DNA of 64,000 nucleotides from Nitriliruptoraceae bacterium (GCA_003565155.1 PXDB01000027.1:1-64000); one strand, 5' to 3'; counted from the stretch's first letter, positions 1 to 9,399 are shown. The notes: generated by a model not told the origin, from the sequence alone. Program-made: numbers and translations.

Positions 1-1454
1 TCGATGTCGTCCTTCGGCAGCGCCGAGCCGCCGGTGATCGTCATCGACTGCTCCTTGTTCGTGCCGAGGTCCTTGGCGGACACGTGCACGATGCCGTTGG
101 CGTCGATGTCGAAGGTCACCTCGATCTGCGGCATGCCGCGGGGCGCCGGCGGGATGTCGGTGAGCATGAACTTGCCCAGCGTCTTGTTGTCGCTGACCAG
201 CTCGCGCTCCCCCTGGAGGACGTGGATCTCCACCGAGGGCTGGTTGTCGTCGGCGGTGGTGAACACCTCGGAGCGCTTGGTGGGGATGGTGGTGTTGCGC
301 TCGATCAGCTTGTGGGTGATGCCGCCCTTGGTCTCGATCCCGAGGCTGAGCGGGGTCACGTCGAGCAGCAGGACGTCCTTGACGTCACCCTTGAGCACGC
401 CGGCCTGCAGGGCGGCGCCGATCGCCACCACCTCGTCGGGGTTGACACCCTTGTGGGGGTCCTTGCCGCCGGTCAGCTCCTTGACCAGTTCCTGCACCGC
501 GGGGATGCGGGTGGAGCCGCCCACCAGGATGACGTGGTCGATGCCGCTGGCGCCGGTGCCGGCGTCCTTCAACGCACGCTGGAAGGGACCCTTGAGCTTG
601 TCCAGCAGGTCGCTGGTCAGCTCGTTGAACCTCGACCGGGTCAGCGTCTGCTCGAAGTGCAACGGCCCGGCGTCGGTGGCGGTGAGGAAGGGCAGGTTGA
701 TCGAGGTCTCGCTCGAGGAGGACAGCTCGATCTTGGCCTTCTCCGCGGCCTCCTTGAGCCGCTGGATCGCCATCTTGTCCTTCGACAGGTCGACGCCCTG
801 CTCGTCCTTGAAGGTCTTGAGCATCCAGTCGATCAACTGCTGGTCCCAGTCGTCACCGCCGAGCCGGGAGTCACCGGCGGTCGACTTGACGTCGAACACC
901 CCCTCGGCGATCTCCAGCACGGAGACGTCGAAGGTGCCGCCGCCGAGGTCGAAGACCAGGACGGTCTGCTCGTCCTCCTTCTCCAGCCCGTAGGCCAGTG
1001 CGGCAGCGGTTGGCTCCGCGACCAGGCGCAGGACCTCGAGACCGGCGATCTCGCCCGCCTCCTTGGTGGCCTGGCGCTGGGAGTCGTCGAAGTACGCCGG
1101 GACGGTGATCACGGCCTGGGTGACCTCGTCGCCGAGGTAGGCCTCCGCGTCCCGCTTGAGCTTCATGAGGATGCGGGCAGAGATCTCCTGGGGCGTGAAG
1201 GACCTGCCTCCGATGTCCTGCTTCCAGTCCGTGCCGATGTGGCGCTTCACCGAGCGAACGGTGCGGTCAGCGTTGGTGACCGCCTGTCGCTTGGCCACCT
1301 CACCGACCAGCACCTCGTCGGACTTGGACCACGCGACGACGGAGGGCGTGGTGCGGGCACCCTCTGCGTTGGCGATGACGGTGGGCTCGCCACCCTCCAT
1401 CACTGACACGACGGAGTTCGTGGTTCCGAGGTCGATGCCGACGGCCTTGGCCAT
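1..1454 (-). CDS. dnaK: Molecular chaperone DnaK (Hsp70), C-terminus outside window
   Basis: ATP-dependent Hsp70 chaperone that binds exposed hydrophobic segments with DnaJ and GrpE. About 484 residues are present, read leftwards from an ATG at 1454 with a strong AAGGAGG site just upstream. The protein opens [14 protein letters not shown] (phosphate-1 motif), then shows [12 protein letters not shown] and [10 protein letters not shown] of the ATPase domain, the VGGSTRIP adenosine motif, and the linker [15 protein letters not shown] leading into the substrate-binding beta-sandwich. The helical lid lies beyond the window edge. The Lys in place of the usual Arg at residue 3 is trivial. It has its own upstream HAIR element and a leader of about 220 nt. 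Identification is certain; only the end is missing. Confidence 0.98.
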   Translation of the reverse strand, partial: MAKAVGIDLGTTNSVVSVMEGGEPTVIANAEGARTTPSVVAWSKSDEVLVGEVAKRQAVTNADRTVRSVKRHIGTDWKQDIGGRSFTPQEISARILMKLKRDAEAYLGDEVTQAVITVPAYFDDSQRQATKEAGEIAGLEVLRLVAEPTAAALAYGLEKEDEQTVLVFDLGGGTFDVSVLEIAEGVFDVKSTAGDSRLGGDDWDQQLIDWMLKTFKDEQGVDLSKDKMAIQRLKEAAEKAKIELSSSSETSINLPFLTATDAGPLHFEQTLTRSRFNELTSDLLDKLKGPFQRALKDAGTGASGIDHVILVGGSTRIPAVQELVKELTGGKDPHKGVNPDEVVAIGAALQAGVLKGDVKDVLLLDVTPLSLGIETKGGITHKLIERNTTIPTKRSEVFTTADDNQPSVEIHVLQGERELVSDNKTLGKFMLTDIPPAPRGMPQIEVTFDIDANGIVHVSAKDLGTNKEQSMTITGGSALPKDDI

Positions 1455-1677
1455 CTGGGGCCTCCTTGGGTGGGTCTGGCGTGACGACGTCCGGGTGGTC
1501 CCCGCGTAGCGTCATGGTCGGTGGTCGATGTGCGCTCCCCGCGGCGGCACCTACCGAGCGACGTCGGTGCGCTCCGCTCATTGAGTGCCGTGTGCGTGCC
1601 GTGTGCGGGTGTCTGGAGGGAAAGGTACGCCTCCTGCTGCCACACACAAGCGGCCTGCGCCGATGCGCAGCAGGAAA

Positions 1678-1698
1678 CCTGAGTCGGTTCGACTCAAG
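1678..1698 (-). promoter_or_regulatory. HAIR element, HspR operator of dnaK
   Basis: The bases match the actinobacterial HspR-associated inverted repeat CTTGAGT-N7-ACTCAAG with one mismatch; on the minus strand they read CTTGAGT, seven bases, ACTCAGG. The site lies 224 bp upstream of the dnaK start. HspR, with DnaK as co-repressor, is known to bind such sites and shut off dnaK after heat shock. A -35-like TTGAGT falls inside the repeat, so binding would block RNA polymerase. No hspR gene is in the window; it is often downstream of dnaK-grpE-dnaJ. Confidence 0.85.
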
Positions 1699-1846
1699 TT
1701 TTAGAACGCGAGGCGGGGACGCGGTCGTTGCGGCTCGGCTGGGACACGATGCCGGAACCCGGGCAGTCAGCGACCGTGCGCCGGGAGCCAACGAGTGCAT
1801 CGGCCGGTGGGCGCCCGGGCCCGGGAGCCGGCGACCACGCCCGGTG

Positions 1847-1897
1847 GTTGCTCCTCGACGTTGCCCCGTACAGGTCGGGGGAAGGTCGAGGAGCAAC
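1847..1897. repeat. 13-bp perfect inverted repeat (stem-loop)
   Basis: GTTGCTCCTCGAC at 1847-1859 is repeated in inverted orientation at 1885-1897 with a 25-nt loop. There is no T-tract on either side, so it is a poor classical terminator, but it lies downstream of the minus-strand gene ending at 2061 and could stop or process that transcript. Confidence 0.6.
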
Positions 1898-1943
1898 GTC
1901 GCGCCGCACCGACCACCTTCGCCGCACCGGCCCCGTCGTCCCC

Positions 1944-2006
1944 GGGCCCGCCAGCGAAGCGCCTGGGCCCGTCAGCGAAGCGCGCGGGCCCGCCAGCGAA
2001 GCGCGC
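1944..2006. repeat. Three tandem 21-bp repeats
   Basis: Three adjacent copies of a unit beginning GGGCCCGyCAGCGAAGCGC (starts at 1944, 1965 and 1986) differ by one to three bases. The surrounding frames look non-coding. No spacer sequences, so not CRISPR. Confidence 0.75.
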
Positions 2007-2060
2007 GCCCGTCGGCTGCGCGCGCGGGCATCTCGTCGTCGAGGCGGGACGGCCCGGCTG

Positions 2061-2225
2061 TCAGTGGTGGTCGTCGTCCGGTGGCGACGACGCGGGTGGG
2101 GACCACGTGCGTGCCATCGGCTCACCCCGGGCGTTCAGCCGCTCGCGTCCGGGGTGGAAGCCAACGAGCAGCAGCAGCGGGAGCAACACGACCACCGCCA
2201 CCGCGATCCACTGCCAGGTCGCCAC
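2061..2225 (-). CDS. Small single-span membrane protein (54 aa)
   Basis: A short gene 33 nt downstream of the dehydrogenase gene on the same strand. A GTG start at 2225 is preceded by GGGAGGGG; an in-frame ATG at 2240 lies in front of that site and is less likely. The product starts VATWQWIAVAVVVLLPLLLL, one N-terminal membrane segment, then a short basic turn (HPGRERL) and a Pro/Asp/His-rich tail ending DDDHH. No family is recognised. The His/Asp end could bind metal, but that is speculation. The ribosome site and hydrophobic segment support a real gene. Confidence 0.6.
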   Translation of the reverse strand: MATWQWIAVAVVVLLPLLLLVGFHPGRERLNARGEPMARTWSPPASSPPDDDHH

Positions 2226-2258
2226 GCCGACCCCTCCCATCGATGCACCCGTGTCTGC

Positions 2259-3185
2259 TCACTGTAGCGAGGACAGCTCCACGCCCACCGCTCGTTCCAG
2301 CATCCGCACCAGCTCCACGTGATCGGCGTCCTCCAGCTCCACGGCGGCCGCACTGGTCAGCTGCTCGACGAGGTGCAGGACGGGGCCGTCGACACCCCCG
2401 CCGGCCAGCACGCTGCCGGCGAGGCGCACATCCTTGGCCAGCAGGGCCAGGGCGAAGGTGTGCGGGAACGAGCGGTCCAGCACCCGGTCCGGGAACAGGG
2501 TCTCGGTGGCGAAGGACCGGCCCGAGGAGCTGGCGATGACCTCGAGCGCCGACGTGGGTGCGATCCCCTGCGCCGCAAGCGCCGTCAGCCCCTCCGCGGC
2601 CGCCCACAGCGAGGTCGCGAGCAGCGCGTTGTTGACGGCCTTGACCGCCATGCCCGCACCCACGTCGCCGACGTGCACCACGCGAGCCGCGACGGTGTCG
2701 AGCACCGCCCGGACGGTAGCCAGGTCATCAGCGTCGCCGCCCACCATCGTCGTCAGGGCGCCGCTTGCTGCACCGTCGGTCCCACCCGACACGGGAGCGT
2801 CGAGGTAGCCGACGTCGTGGCCGGCCAGCAGTTCGGCGATGTCGCGGGCACCGGCTGGATTTCCCGAGGTGTGATCGACCCACACCGTCCCCGGGGCCAG
2901 GGCGGGTGCAAGCGCACCGGCGACCGCCGCCACCTCGACGTCCGTGGGCAGGCAGGAACACACCACCTGGGCACCCGCCACCTCGGCGAGGTCCGCGACG
3001 GCCGTGCTGCCGTGGGCCGCCGCGTGCGCCTCGGCTACCGAGGTGGTGCGGTTCCAGACCCGCGTCGGGTAGCGGGCAGCGAGGTTGGCGGCCATCGGCC
3101 GGCCCATGGCACCGAGGCCGAGGAAGGCCACCTCGGTGGACGTCGGGGCGTCGTCCACCGCGGGTGTGGCATCGCTTGTCGGCAT
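2259..3185 (-). CDS. NAD(P)-dependent beta-hydroxyacid dehydrogenase, 3-hydroxyisobutyrate dehydrogenase family
   Basis: A 308-residue enzyme that would oxidise a beta-hydroxyacid such as 3-hydroxyisobutyrate or tartronate semialdehyde using NAD(P)+. The Rossmann motif GLGAMGRPMAANL is at residues 23-35, the substrate-loop motif DAPVSGG near 123, and the catalytic-lysine motif GMAVKAVNN near 178. The ATG at 3185 follows an acidic Thr/Pro-rich leader of about 16 residues. Exact substrate cannot be told from sequence; valine degradation (MmsB) and GarR/GlxR roles share these motifs. The neighbouring genes do not point to a pathway. Confidence 0.9.
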   Translation of the reverse strand: MPTSDATPAVDDAPTSTEVAFLGLGAMGRPMAANLAARYPTRVWNRTTSVAEAHAAAHGSTAVADLAEVAGAQVVCSCLPTDVEVAAVAGALAPALAPGTVWVDHTSGNPAGARDIAELLAGHDVGYLDAPVSGGTDGAASGALTTMVGGDADDLATVRAVLDTVAARVVHVGDVGAGMAVKAVNNALLATSLWAAAEGLTALAAQGIAPTSALEVIASSSGRSFATETLFPDRVLDRSFPHTFALALLAKDVRLAGSVLAGGGVDGPVLHLVEQLTSAAAVELEDADHVELVRMLERAVGVELSSLQ

Positions 3186-3259
3186 CTGGTGCTCCGTTGC
3201 TGCGGGGGCGGACGTCGGGGGAGGAGGTCGGACGGCCGGGTCCGTCGGCCCGGCGGCGC

Positions 3260-3829
3260 TCAGCCCGGGGCGACGGGTTCGGTCCAGGTCAGGGTGGCGC
3301 CGGCCGTCACACCCACCTCGTCGAGCCAACCGCCGGGGACCTCCAGGGCCGAGGTGTACGCGCCGTCGGGGACGGTGCTGGGGCAGTCCGCCGGGTCGTC
3401 GCTGTTGCAGGGCGTCATGGTGGCGACGGTGTGGATCGTGCCGTCGGCCGCGGCGAAGGCGATGTCGAGCTCGATCAGGGTGTTCCACATCCAGAACCCG
3501 CCATCGCGCTCGCCGTCGAAGAGGAAGAGCATCCCGACGCCCGCGGGTAGCTCCTCGACCTCCATCAGCCCTCGCTGCCGCTCCGCGGTCGTGGCGGCGA
3601 CCTTCGCGGCGACCTCGACGTCGGCGCCGTCGGTGGTGGTGAGGGTGACCACGGTCTCGTCGAGGTGATCGATGGCCGGGTGCAGCGCCGGCACGCCACC
3701 ACGGACCTCGCCGGCGTCCGCTTCGGCCGTGACCGCGCGCTCGGGGACCGGCGTCCCGCCGCAGCCGAGGAGGAGGGTGAGGGCGGCGAACAGCGCCATC
3801 ACGTGGGGTCGGGGCGGTCGGGTCCTCAT
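3260..3829 (-). CDS. DUF192 lipoprotein
   Basis: A 189-residue exported protein. A basic start and hydrophobic stretch end in LLLGC, a lipobox, so the mature protein is probably lipid-anchored outside the membrane. The DUF192 domain follows: RGLMEVEELPAGVGMLFLFD, then FWMWNT and a strand-rich end with LEVPGG. DUF192 proteins are small beta-barrel proteins of unknown function; this one keeps the usual (M/W)xN core. It lies 74 bp upstream of the dehydrogenase gene on the same strand and may be co-transcribed. Confidence 0.88.
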   Translation of the reverse strand: MRTRPPRPHVMALFAALTLLLGCGGTPVPERAVTAEADAGEVRGGVPALHPAIDHLDETVVTLTTTDGADVEVAAKVAATTAERQRGLMEVEELPAGVGMLFLFDGERDGGFWMWNTLIELDIAFAAADGTIHTVATMTPCNSDDPADCPSTVPDGAYTSALEVPGGWLDEVGVTAGATLTWTEPVAPG

Positions 3830-3912
3830 GCCGGCACGCTACCGGCCGTCCGCCCACCTCACCGGCCCGGACCGGGCGCCTAGGCTCCCCCTGCGCGTAG
3901 AGGAGGTACACG

Positions 3913-4428
3913 GTGCACGAACTCGCCGTCACGGCCATCGGGACCGACCGACCCGGCATCGTCGCCACGGTGACGCGGGTCCTGCACGAGCGTGGCGGCA
4001 ACCTCGAGGACTCCGCCATGACGATCCTCGGGGGACAGTTCGCCATCGTGCTGCTGGTCGCCACCGAGGACGAACCGGACGCGCTGGCCGTGGCGCTCGA
4101 GGCGGCCACCGCCGAACTGGGGCTGACCGTCTCCGTCTGCCGGACGGACGGCACGCAGCAAGGGATCGATCCCACCCACCTGCTCAGCGTCTACGGCGCG
4201 GACCGTCCGGGCATCGTCGCGGGGGTCACCGGTGCACTGGCGGCCGTCGGCGCCAACATCGTCGACCTCGAGACCCAGGTGATCGGTGACGACGACCAGC
4301 CCGTCTACGCCATGCTGATCGAGCTCGCGACACAGGACGAGACGGCCGTCGCAGGCGCCGTCGCCTCGGCGTGCGAGCAGCTTGGCATCGACCACACCCT
4401 GCGCACCATCGACGCGGAGACCTACTAG
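3913..4428 (+). CDS. Tandem ACT-domain protein (GcvR-like)
   Basis: A 171-residue protein made of two ACT domains, residues about 3-75 and 88-165. Each starts with the typical strand and turn (AIGTDRPGIVATVT and VYGADRPGIVAGVTG). ACT domains bind amino acids; the two-domain GcvR family represses glycine-cleavage genes in enterobacteria, but the role in actinobacteria is unknown. The GTG start at 3913 has GAGGAGG 7 nt upstream, and a -10-like TAGGCT lies at 3881-3886. The stop touches the start of the deformylase gene, so the two are translated from one message. Confidence 0.9.
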   Translation: MHELAVTAIGTDRPGIVATVTRVLHERGGNLEDSAMTILGGQFAIVLLVATEDEPDALAVALEAATAELGLTVSVCRTDGTQQGIDPTHLLSVYGADRPGIVAGVTGALAAVGANIVDLETQVIGDDDQPVYAMLIELATQDETAVAGAVASACEQLGIDHTLRTIDAETY

Positions 4429-4953
4429 GTGGCCGTTCGGCGTGTCGTCACCTACCCCGCCCGGGTCCTCAAGGGGCTCGCCGGCCCCGTGGGCGAGATC
4501 GGACCCCGCGAGCGGCAGCTCGCCCAGGACCTCGTGGACACGATGTACGACTCACCCGGGTGCGTCGGCCTGGCGGCCCCCCAACTTGGTGTGGCCTCTC
4601 GGGCCTTCGCGCTGGACGTCTCGGTCATGCGCAAGCCCCCCGAAGGCAACCACGGCCTGCTGGTGCTGTTCGATCCGGAGCTCGTCCTGGCAACGGGTTC
4701 CGAGCTCGCCCGCGAGGGGTGTATGTCCGTCCCCGACTTCACCTGCGACGTGCGTCGCGCCACCGAGGTGGTCGTCCGCGGAACGACCCCCGAAGGCGCG
4801 GTGCGGGTGGTGGAGGCCGGCGGGTTCGAGGCCCGCGCCGTCCAGCACGAGCTCGACCACCTCGACGGCCTCCTGGTGCTGGACCGGGTAGCGGCCCGCG
4901 CGGACGTGTTCCCCCGGAAGCGCCGTGCGAGGAAGGGCGAGCACCTGAAGTGA
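4429..4953 (+). CDS. def: Peptide deformylase
   Basis: Removes the formyl group from the N-terminal methionine of nascent proteins. The three signature motifs are present: GCVGLAAPQLG near residue 44 (GxGLAAPQ), EGCMSVPD near 96 (EGCLS with Met for Leu), and QHELDHLDG near 139, the HExxH metal site. The 174-residue length is normal and the basic tail KRRARK is typical. The GTG start follows the upstream stop codon without a gap, implying coupled translation with the ACT-domain gene. Confidence 0.96.
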   Translation: MAVRRVVTYPARVLKGLAGPVGEIGPRERQLAQDLVDTMYDSPGCVGLAAPQLGVASRAFALDVSVMRKPPEGNHGLLVLFDPELVLATGSELAREGCMSVPDFTCDVRRATEVVVRGTTPEGAVRVVEAGGFEARAVQHELDHLDGLLVLDRVAARADVFPRKRRARKGEHLK

Positions 4954-5010
4954 CGTGCGGGCCGACCGGAGCGGGCGCCTCACGCTACGCGGCGGCCCGC
5001 ACCGGCAGGG

Positions 5011-5466
5011 TCAGCGCGGCAGGGCACGGCAGGCGGTGTTGGCGTCGATGGCGACCTCGTCGGTGGCGCGGTCGAGGGCCACGGTGATACGGATGCCATC
5101 GCGGCGGCCGAACAGCTCGTCGTCGCGGTCGCCGGGAACCAGCTGGTAGTTCGCCTCCGTGAGCACCGCGGCCGCGGCGTTCAGCACATCGATGTCCTCG
5201 GGGATCGGTCCACGCACGGCCAACCGGTTGGACGCGCCGTCGGCAGCGGTCACCAGCTCGCAGGACTCCCGCTGCCCGAGAGGTGTGTCCGCGGTGATCT
5301 CGAGGTCGATGACGTCCACGATCTCGCCGGTCAGTGCCTCGATCTCCTCCTCGGCCTCATCGATGCGGATGGTGGCCTCACCGAACCGTGCGCAGGAGGT
5401 GACGGCCAGGGCGACGAGCGCGACGGCGAACGACGACCGGATCGACGCCCGCCGGGCGGGAGGCAT
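5011..5466 (-). CDS. Putative lipoprotein, function unknown
   Basis: A 151-residue protein with a basic start (MPPARRAS), a hydrophobic stretch and a lipobox-like AVTSC, indicating lipid anchoring. The mature part is acidic, with a Glu-rich segment (DEAEEEIEAL) and a C-terminal half of alternating strands ending near a single Cys. No family recognised. The ATG at 5466 is the first that leaves a sensible signal peptide. Transcribed towards def. Confidence 0.7.
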   Translation of the reverse strand: MPPARRASIRSSFAVALVALAVTSCARFGEATIRIDEAEEEIEALTGEIVDVIDLEITADTPLGQRESCELVTAADGASNRLAVRGPIPEDIDVLNAAAAVLTEANYQLVPGDRDDELFGRRDGIRITVALDRATDEVAIDANTACRALPR

Positions 5467-5742
5467 GGCACCGGACGCGCGCAGCGCGGCCCCCCGGCCA
5501 CCCCTCCGTGCGAACCGTACGACCCTGTGCACCGCTGCCTCCGAGCGAGTGACCGCCGAGCGGCGGACCGGTTGCCCCGCGGACCCAGGGTAGGCCTCCG
5601 CGATGCGCCGCAGGTCGCTGCGTCGTCCACGTCTGACGCCGGCGTCACGTTGGCCGGTGGGGTGGCCGCTCGTACACTGCCCCCGGCGCGTGACGGGGCC
5701 CGGGAGTCGTTCCCCGCCACCGGAGACCAGGGAGCGCAGCCC

Positions 5743-7941
5743 GTGACCGATGAGACGATGCTCACGTTGTTCCGCGTCATCGCCGGCACCGCCACGCTGG
5801 CCTTCTTCGGCGCTTGGGCGGTGCGACGGGGGGCCTTCCTCGTCGGGCTGATCCGGGTCGCCCAGCCGAACCCCGAACGCAACATCATCACCGCCTTCAA
5901 GGGCAACATCCGCCGCGCGCTGGTCAACATCCTCGGCCACAGGAAGCTGCTCAAATGGACCTTGTCGGGGGTGGCGCACTTCTGGGTCATGTACGCCTTC
6001 TTCATCCTCCAGACCACCGTGCTGGAGGCCATCGGTGAGCTCTACGTCGGACCCTCGTTCCAGCTGCCGCTGCTGAACTCCATCGAGCTGTTCGGCATCA
6101 CCGCCTACGACGTGCTCGGTTTCTCGCAGGACATGCTCGGGCTGCTGTCGCTCGTCGGGATCAGCATCTTCCTCGGCATCCGTTTCGCGCAGAACCCCAA
6201 GGGCCACGGCCGCGACTCACGGTTCGCCGGCTCCAACCTGAACCAGGGCTGGTGGGTGCTGAGCGCCGAGATCCTGGTCGTCTGGACCCTGTGGACCGCC
6301 CACGGGGTGCGCTACGCCAAGGGCTTCGCGCCCACCGACGCGGCACTGATCTCCAACAACATCTTCGGCGAGGCGATGCTGGGGATCGCGCCGCTCACCT
6401 TGGAGTGGATCGGGGCGATCAACCTCGTCGCCCACCTCGCCATCGTCATGGGGTTCCTGGTCTTCACCCTGCACTCCAAGCACCTGCACATCGTCACGAT
6501 CCCCTTCCAGGAACTGTCCCGCGACCCCGAGCGCTACAACGCGCTCGGCAAGCTCGAGTCGGAACCGATCGACCTGGAGAACATGACCGAGGAGACCGTG
6601 CTCGGTGTCGGCCAGATCGAGCAGTTCACCTTCGACCGGTTCCTCGACTTCCAGACCTGCACGGAGTGCGGTCGCTGCCAGTCCCAGTGCCCGGCGTGGA
6701 ACACGGGCAAGCCGCTCAGCCCCAAGCTGCTCATCCAGGACCTCCGCGATCACATGTACGCCAAGGGGCCCTTCCTCCTCGGCAAGGTCGACGAGGCGGA
6801 GGCCGGCGACGTCATCAACATCCCGCTGGTGGGTGACGCCCCGGGTGAGGCCAGCGTGATCGACTACGACGTGCTGTGGTCCTGCACCACCTGCGGCGCC
6901 TGCGTGGAGGAGTGCCCCGTCGACATCCAGCACGTCGACACCATCGTGGACATGCGCCGCTACAAGGCGATGATGGAGTCGAGCTTCCCCCAGGAAGCCG
7001 GCGTGATGCTCAAGAACGTGGAGAACTCCGGCGACCCGTGGGGTGTTGGCCAGGCCAAGCGCGAGGACTGGACGGCGAAGCTCGACTTCGACATCCCCGT
7101 GCTCACCCCCGGCGAGGAGGAGGGTGGGCAGTACGAGTACATCTTCTGGACCGGGTGCGCCGGTGCGGTGGACGACCGCTCGGTCAAGATCACCCAGGCC
7201 ACCGCGCAGCTGTTGCACGACGCGGGGGTGTCCTTCGCCATCCTCGGCAAGCACGAGACGTGCACCGGGGACCCCGCGCGGCGCCTGGGCATGGAGTACC
7301 TCTTCCAGATGCTCGCGCAACAGAACGTGGAGCTGCTGCGCAGCGTCGGGGCGGAGAAGACCAAGATCGTGGCGTGGTGCCCCCACTGCTTCAACACCCT
7401 CAAGAACGAGTACCCGGATTTCGACGGCCACTTCGAGGTGCTGCACCACTCCGAGGTGCTGGCGAAGCTCATCGACGAGGGTCGCCTGGTGGCGACGAAC
7501 CAGCTGGACAAGCGGGTCACCTACCACGACCCCTGCTACCTCGGCCGCCACAACGAGGTGTACTCCACCCCACGGCAGGTGGTGAACGCCGTTCCCGGCC
7601 TGGAGCCCACGGAGATGACCCGCTGCCGCTCCAACGGCTTCTGCTGCGGCGCCGGCGGTGCCCGCATGTGGATGGAGGAGAACATCGGCAAACGCGTCAA
7701 CATGGAACGGGTCGACGAGGCGTTGGAGCTCGATCCGGAGCTGATCACCACCGCCTGCCCCTACTGCACGACGATGCTGGAGGACGGGATCGCCCAGAAG
7801 GCGCAGGAGGGTCAGCTCGCCGACGGACAGGTCGAGGTGCTCGACATCGCCGAGGTGCTGCAGCGCGGACGCCTGCTGCCGATGGCCAGCCAGGGCGTGG
7901 TGCCGGCAGCCGCGGGCGAGCCCACCGGGGAGGACGCCTGA
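5743..7941 (+). CDS. Membrane-bound Fe-S oxidoreductase, EtfD/EMO type (NarI-like domain, 4Fe-4S pair, two CCG domains)
   Basis: A 732-residue membrane protein. The N-terminal 270 residues carry about six hydrophobic spans, like the NarI cytochrome b subunit. Two ferredoxin-type clusters follow (CTECGRCQSQCP near 306, CTTCGACVEECP near 381), then two CCG domains (CPHC near 546; CCGAGGARMW near 637; CPYC near 672) like heterodisulfide reductase subunit B. This layout matches mycobacterial EtfD (Rv0338c) and Bacillus FadF, which pass electrons from ETF to menaquinone during fatty-acid oxidation. GTG at 5743 has CAGGGAG upstream; the in-frame extension to 5527 overlaps promoter DNA and is rejected. 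The acyl-CoA dehydrogenase at 51977-53122 could feed it. Confidence 0.88.
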   Translation: MTDETMLTLFRVIAGTATLAFFGAWAVRRGAFLVGLIRVAQPNPERNIITAFKGNIRRALVNILGHRKLLKWTLSGVAHFWVMYAFFILQTTVLEAIGELYVGPSFQLPLLNSIELFGITAYDVLGFSQDMLGLLSLVGISIFLGIRFAQNPKGHGRDSRFAGSNLNQGWWVLSAEILVVWTLWTAHGVRYAKGFAPTDAALISNNIFGEAMLGIAPLTLEWIGAINLVAHLAIVMGFLVFTLHSKHLHIVTIPFQELSRDPERYNALGKLESEPIDLENMTEETVLGVGQIEQFTFDRFLDFQTCTECGRCQSQCPAWNTGKPLSPKLLIQDLRDHMYAKGPFLLGKVDEAEAGDVINIPLVGDAPGEASVIDYDVLWSCTTCGACVEECPVDIQHVDTIVDMRRYKAMMESSFPQEAGVMLKNVENSGDPWGVGQAKREDWTAKLDFDIPVLTPGEEEGGQYEYIFWTGCAGAVDDRSVKITQATAQLLHDAGVSFAILGKHETCTGDPARRLGMEYLFQMLAQQNVELLRSVGAEKTKIVAWCPHCFNTLKNEYPDFDGHFEVLHHSEVLAKLIDEGRLVATNQLDKRVTYHDPCYLGRHNEVYSTPRQVVNAVPGLEPTEMTRCRSNGFCCGAGGARMWMEENIGKRVNMERVDEALELDPELITTACPYCTTMLEDGIAQKAQEGQLADGQVEVLDIAEVLQRGRLLPMASQGVVPAAAGEPTGEDA

Positions 7942-7944
7942 CCG

Positions 7945-9399
7945 TCAGCGCTGCGGCGGCCCGTTGCGATCATCGGGCTCGGTGTCATGCCGCTGCACCG
8001 ACTCGAGGAGGGCTGCCAGCATCTCCGGCTCGTAACGGTGGACCTGGGACTTGCCCGCGTCCTTCGCGGCGTACATCGCGAGGTCAGCCGCCCGGAGCAC
8101 CGCATCCGGGGTGTCGCCGTCCGCGAGCATGGCCACGCCGATGCTGGCGGCCGTGGTCACCTCGTGCGCGTCGGGTCCGAGGTCGTAGGGCTCGGTGAGC
8201 CGGGCACGGACGCGTTCGGCCACCCCGAGCACCTGCTCGTGATCCTGCACCTCATCGATCAGCACCGCGAACTCGTCCCCACCCAGCCGCGCGGCGGTGT
8301 CAGCGGGCCGTAAGCAGGCCTGGATCCGTCGAGCGGCTTCCTGCAGGAGGCGGTCGCCGACGCCGTGACCGAGCCGGTCGTTCACCCGCTTGAAGTCGTC
8401 GAGGTCGAGGAACAGCACCGCGCCGCTGCGCGGCGGGCGACGCCGGAGCCGCTCTGCGATCCGCATCCGGAACAGTCGCAGGTTGGCGAGCTGTGTCAGC
8501 GGATCGTGGAACGCCTGGTGCTCGAGTTCCTCCTCCAGACGCTTCTCGCGGGTGACGTCCACCAGCACGCCCCGTTGGAAGCGGTGGCCGGTGTCGTCGG
8601 TGGTGACCGTGAACTGGTCCCGCAGCCACACCACGCCACCGTCGCGGCGGTGCATCCGGTAGGTGAGGGTCAACGGATCGGGCGAGCCGGACCGCAGGTG
8701 CGCCTCGTAGCGCGCGAGCACCCAATCACGGTCATCCGCGTGCAGCCGCTGCAGCCAGAGGCCTGGGTTGGCGGTCCACTCCTCCGGCCGATATCCCAGC
8801 GTCTCCTCCAGGCGCGGGCTCACGTAGCTGGAGGGCAACCCCGGCTCGGGTTCCCCCGCGTAGACCACCGCGGGCATCTGCTCGACCATGTGACGGTAGC
8901 TGGCTTCCGCAGCCTCCAGCTCCGCCTGGAGGCGCTTCTCCTCGGTGACATCCTGCAGCAGCCCGATGGCCAGGCGACGACCATCCTCGTCGTCCATGCT
9001 GGCAACGAGGAGTCGCCCCCACACGACGTGACCATCCCGGTGGAAGAACCGCTTGTCGAGATCGAAGCGATCGATCAGCCCCGCCATCAGCGCCCTGAAG
9101 AGCTCGTCGTTGCGCTCGATGTCGTCCGGGTGGGTGAACACCTCGAAGGGCAGCTCGGCGAACTCCGACTCGGAGTAGCCCAGCATGTGCCGCAGGACGT
9201 CGTTGGTCAGCACCGTGCGCCGCTGGTCGTCGACGATGCCCACGCCGATCGGCGCGAGGGAGATGATGCGCGCGAGCAGGGCATGCGGCGCATCGGCGAA
9301 GGCCGACGCACGGGCCGCGACGTCACCCAACCGAGCATCTCCGTTCGAGGGAACAGCACCTCTGCGTCCCCGTTCGCACCGTCCGACGAAGGGCCGCAA
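7945..9399 (-). CDS. Diguanylate cyclase with two PAS domains
   Basis: Makes cyclic di-GMP from GTP. Of 484 residues, two PAS sensor domains occupy about 40-160 and 165-290, each closed by a PAC-type segment (DVTEEKRLQ, DVTREKRLEEE). The GGDEF domain (about 300-460) keeps an intact RLGGDEF active site and, five residues before it, RPAD, the RxxD inhibitory site for product feedback. No membrane span, so a soluble sensor. The start is uncertain: TTG at 9399 is the longest; another TTG near 9329 with GGAG upstream would also leave both PAS domains. Tail-to-tail with the oxidoreductase, 3 nt apart. Confidence 0.93.
   Translation of the reverse strand: MRPFVGRCERGRRGAVPSNGDARLGDVAARASAFADAPHALLARIISLAPIGVGIVDDQRRTVLTNDVLRHMLGYSESEFAELPFEVFTHPDDIERNDELFRALMAGLIDRFDLDKRFFHRDGHVVWGRLLVASMDDEDGRRLAIGLLQDVTEEKRLQAELEAAEASYRHMVEQMPAVVYAGEPEPGLPSSYVSPRLEETLGYRPEEWTANPGLWLQRLHADDRDWVLARYEAHLRSGSPDPLTLTYRMHRRDGGVVWLRDQFTVTTDDTGHRFQRGVLVDVTREKRLEEELEHQAFHDPLTQLANLRLFRMRIAERLRRRPPRSGAVLFLDLDDFKRVNDRLGHGVGDRLLQEAARRIQACLRPADTAARLGGDEFAVLIDEVQDHEQVLGVAERVRARLTEPYDLGPDAHEVTTAASIGVAMLADGDTPDAVLRAADLAMYAAKDAGKSQVHRYEPEMLAALLESVQRHDTEPDDRNGPPQR

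Larger units (their letters stand above)
1699..2060. other. Non-coding stretch upstream of dnaK with repeats
   Basis: No reading frame here has a start site, ribosome site or recognisable protein. It holds a 13-bp inverted repeat (1847-1897) and three 21-bp tandem units (1944-2006), listed separately, and is otherwise low-complexity GC-rich DNA. Confidence 0.6.

Noticed and set aside
84-1406. 440-residue plus-strand frame over dnaK
   Set aside because: Mirror frame of a high-GC gene; Gly/Val/Asp/His-rich with no family, while the minus strand is unmistakable DnaK.
5527-5742. Extended start of the Fe-S oxidoreductase
   Set aside because: The extra 72 residues lie in the promoter region and lack membrane or family character; GTG 5743 has a ribosome site.
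5743-7941. Nitrate reductase gamma subunit
   Set aside because: Only the membrane part is NarI-like; two ferredoxin clusters and two CCG domains fit EtfD/heterodisulfide-reductase-type proteins.
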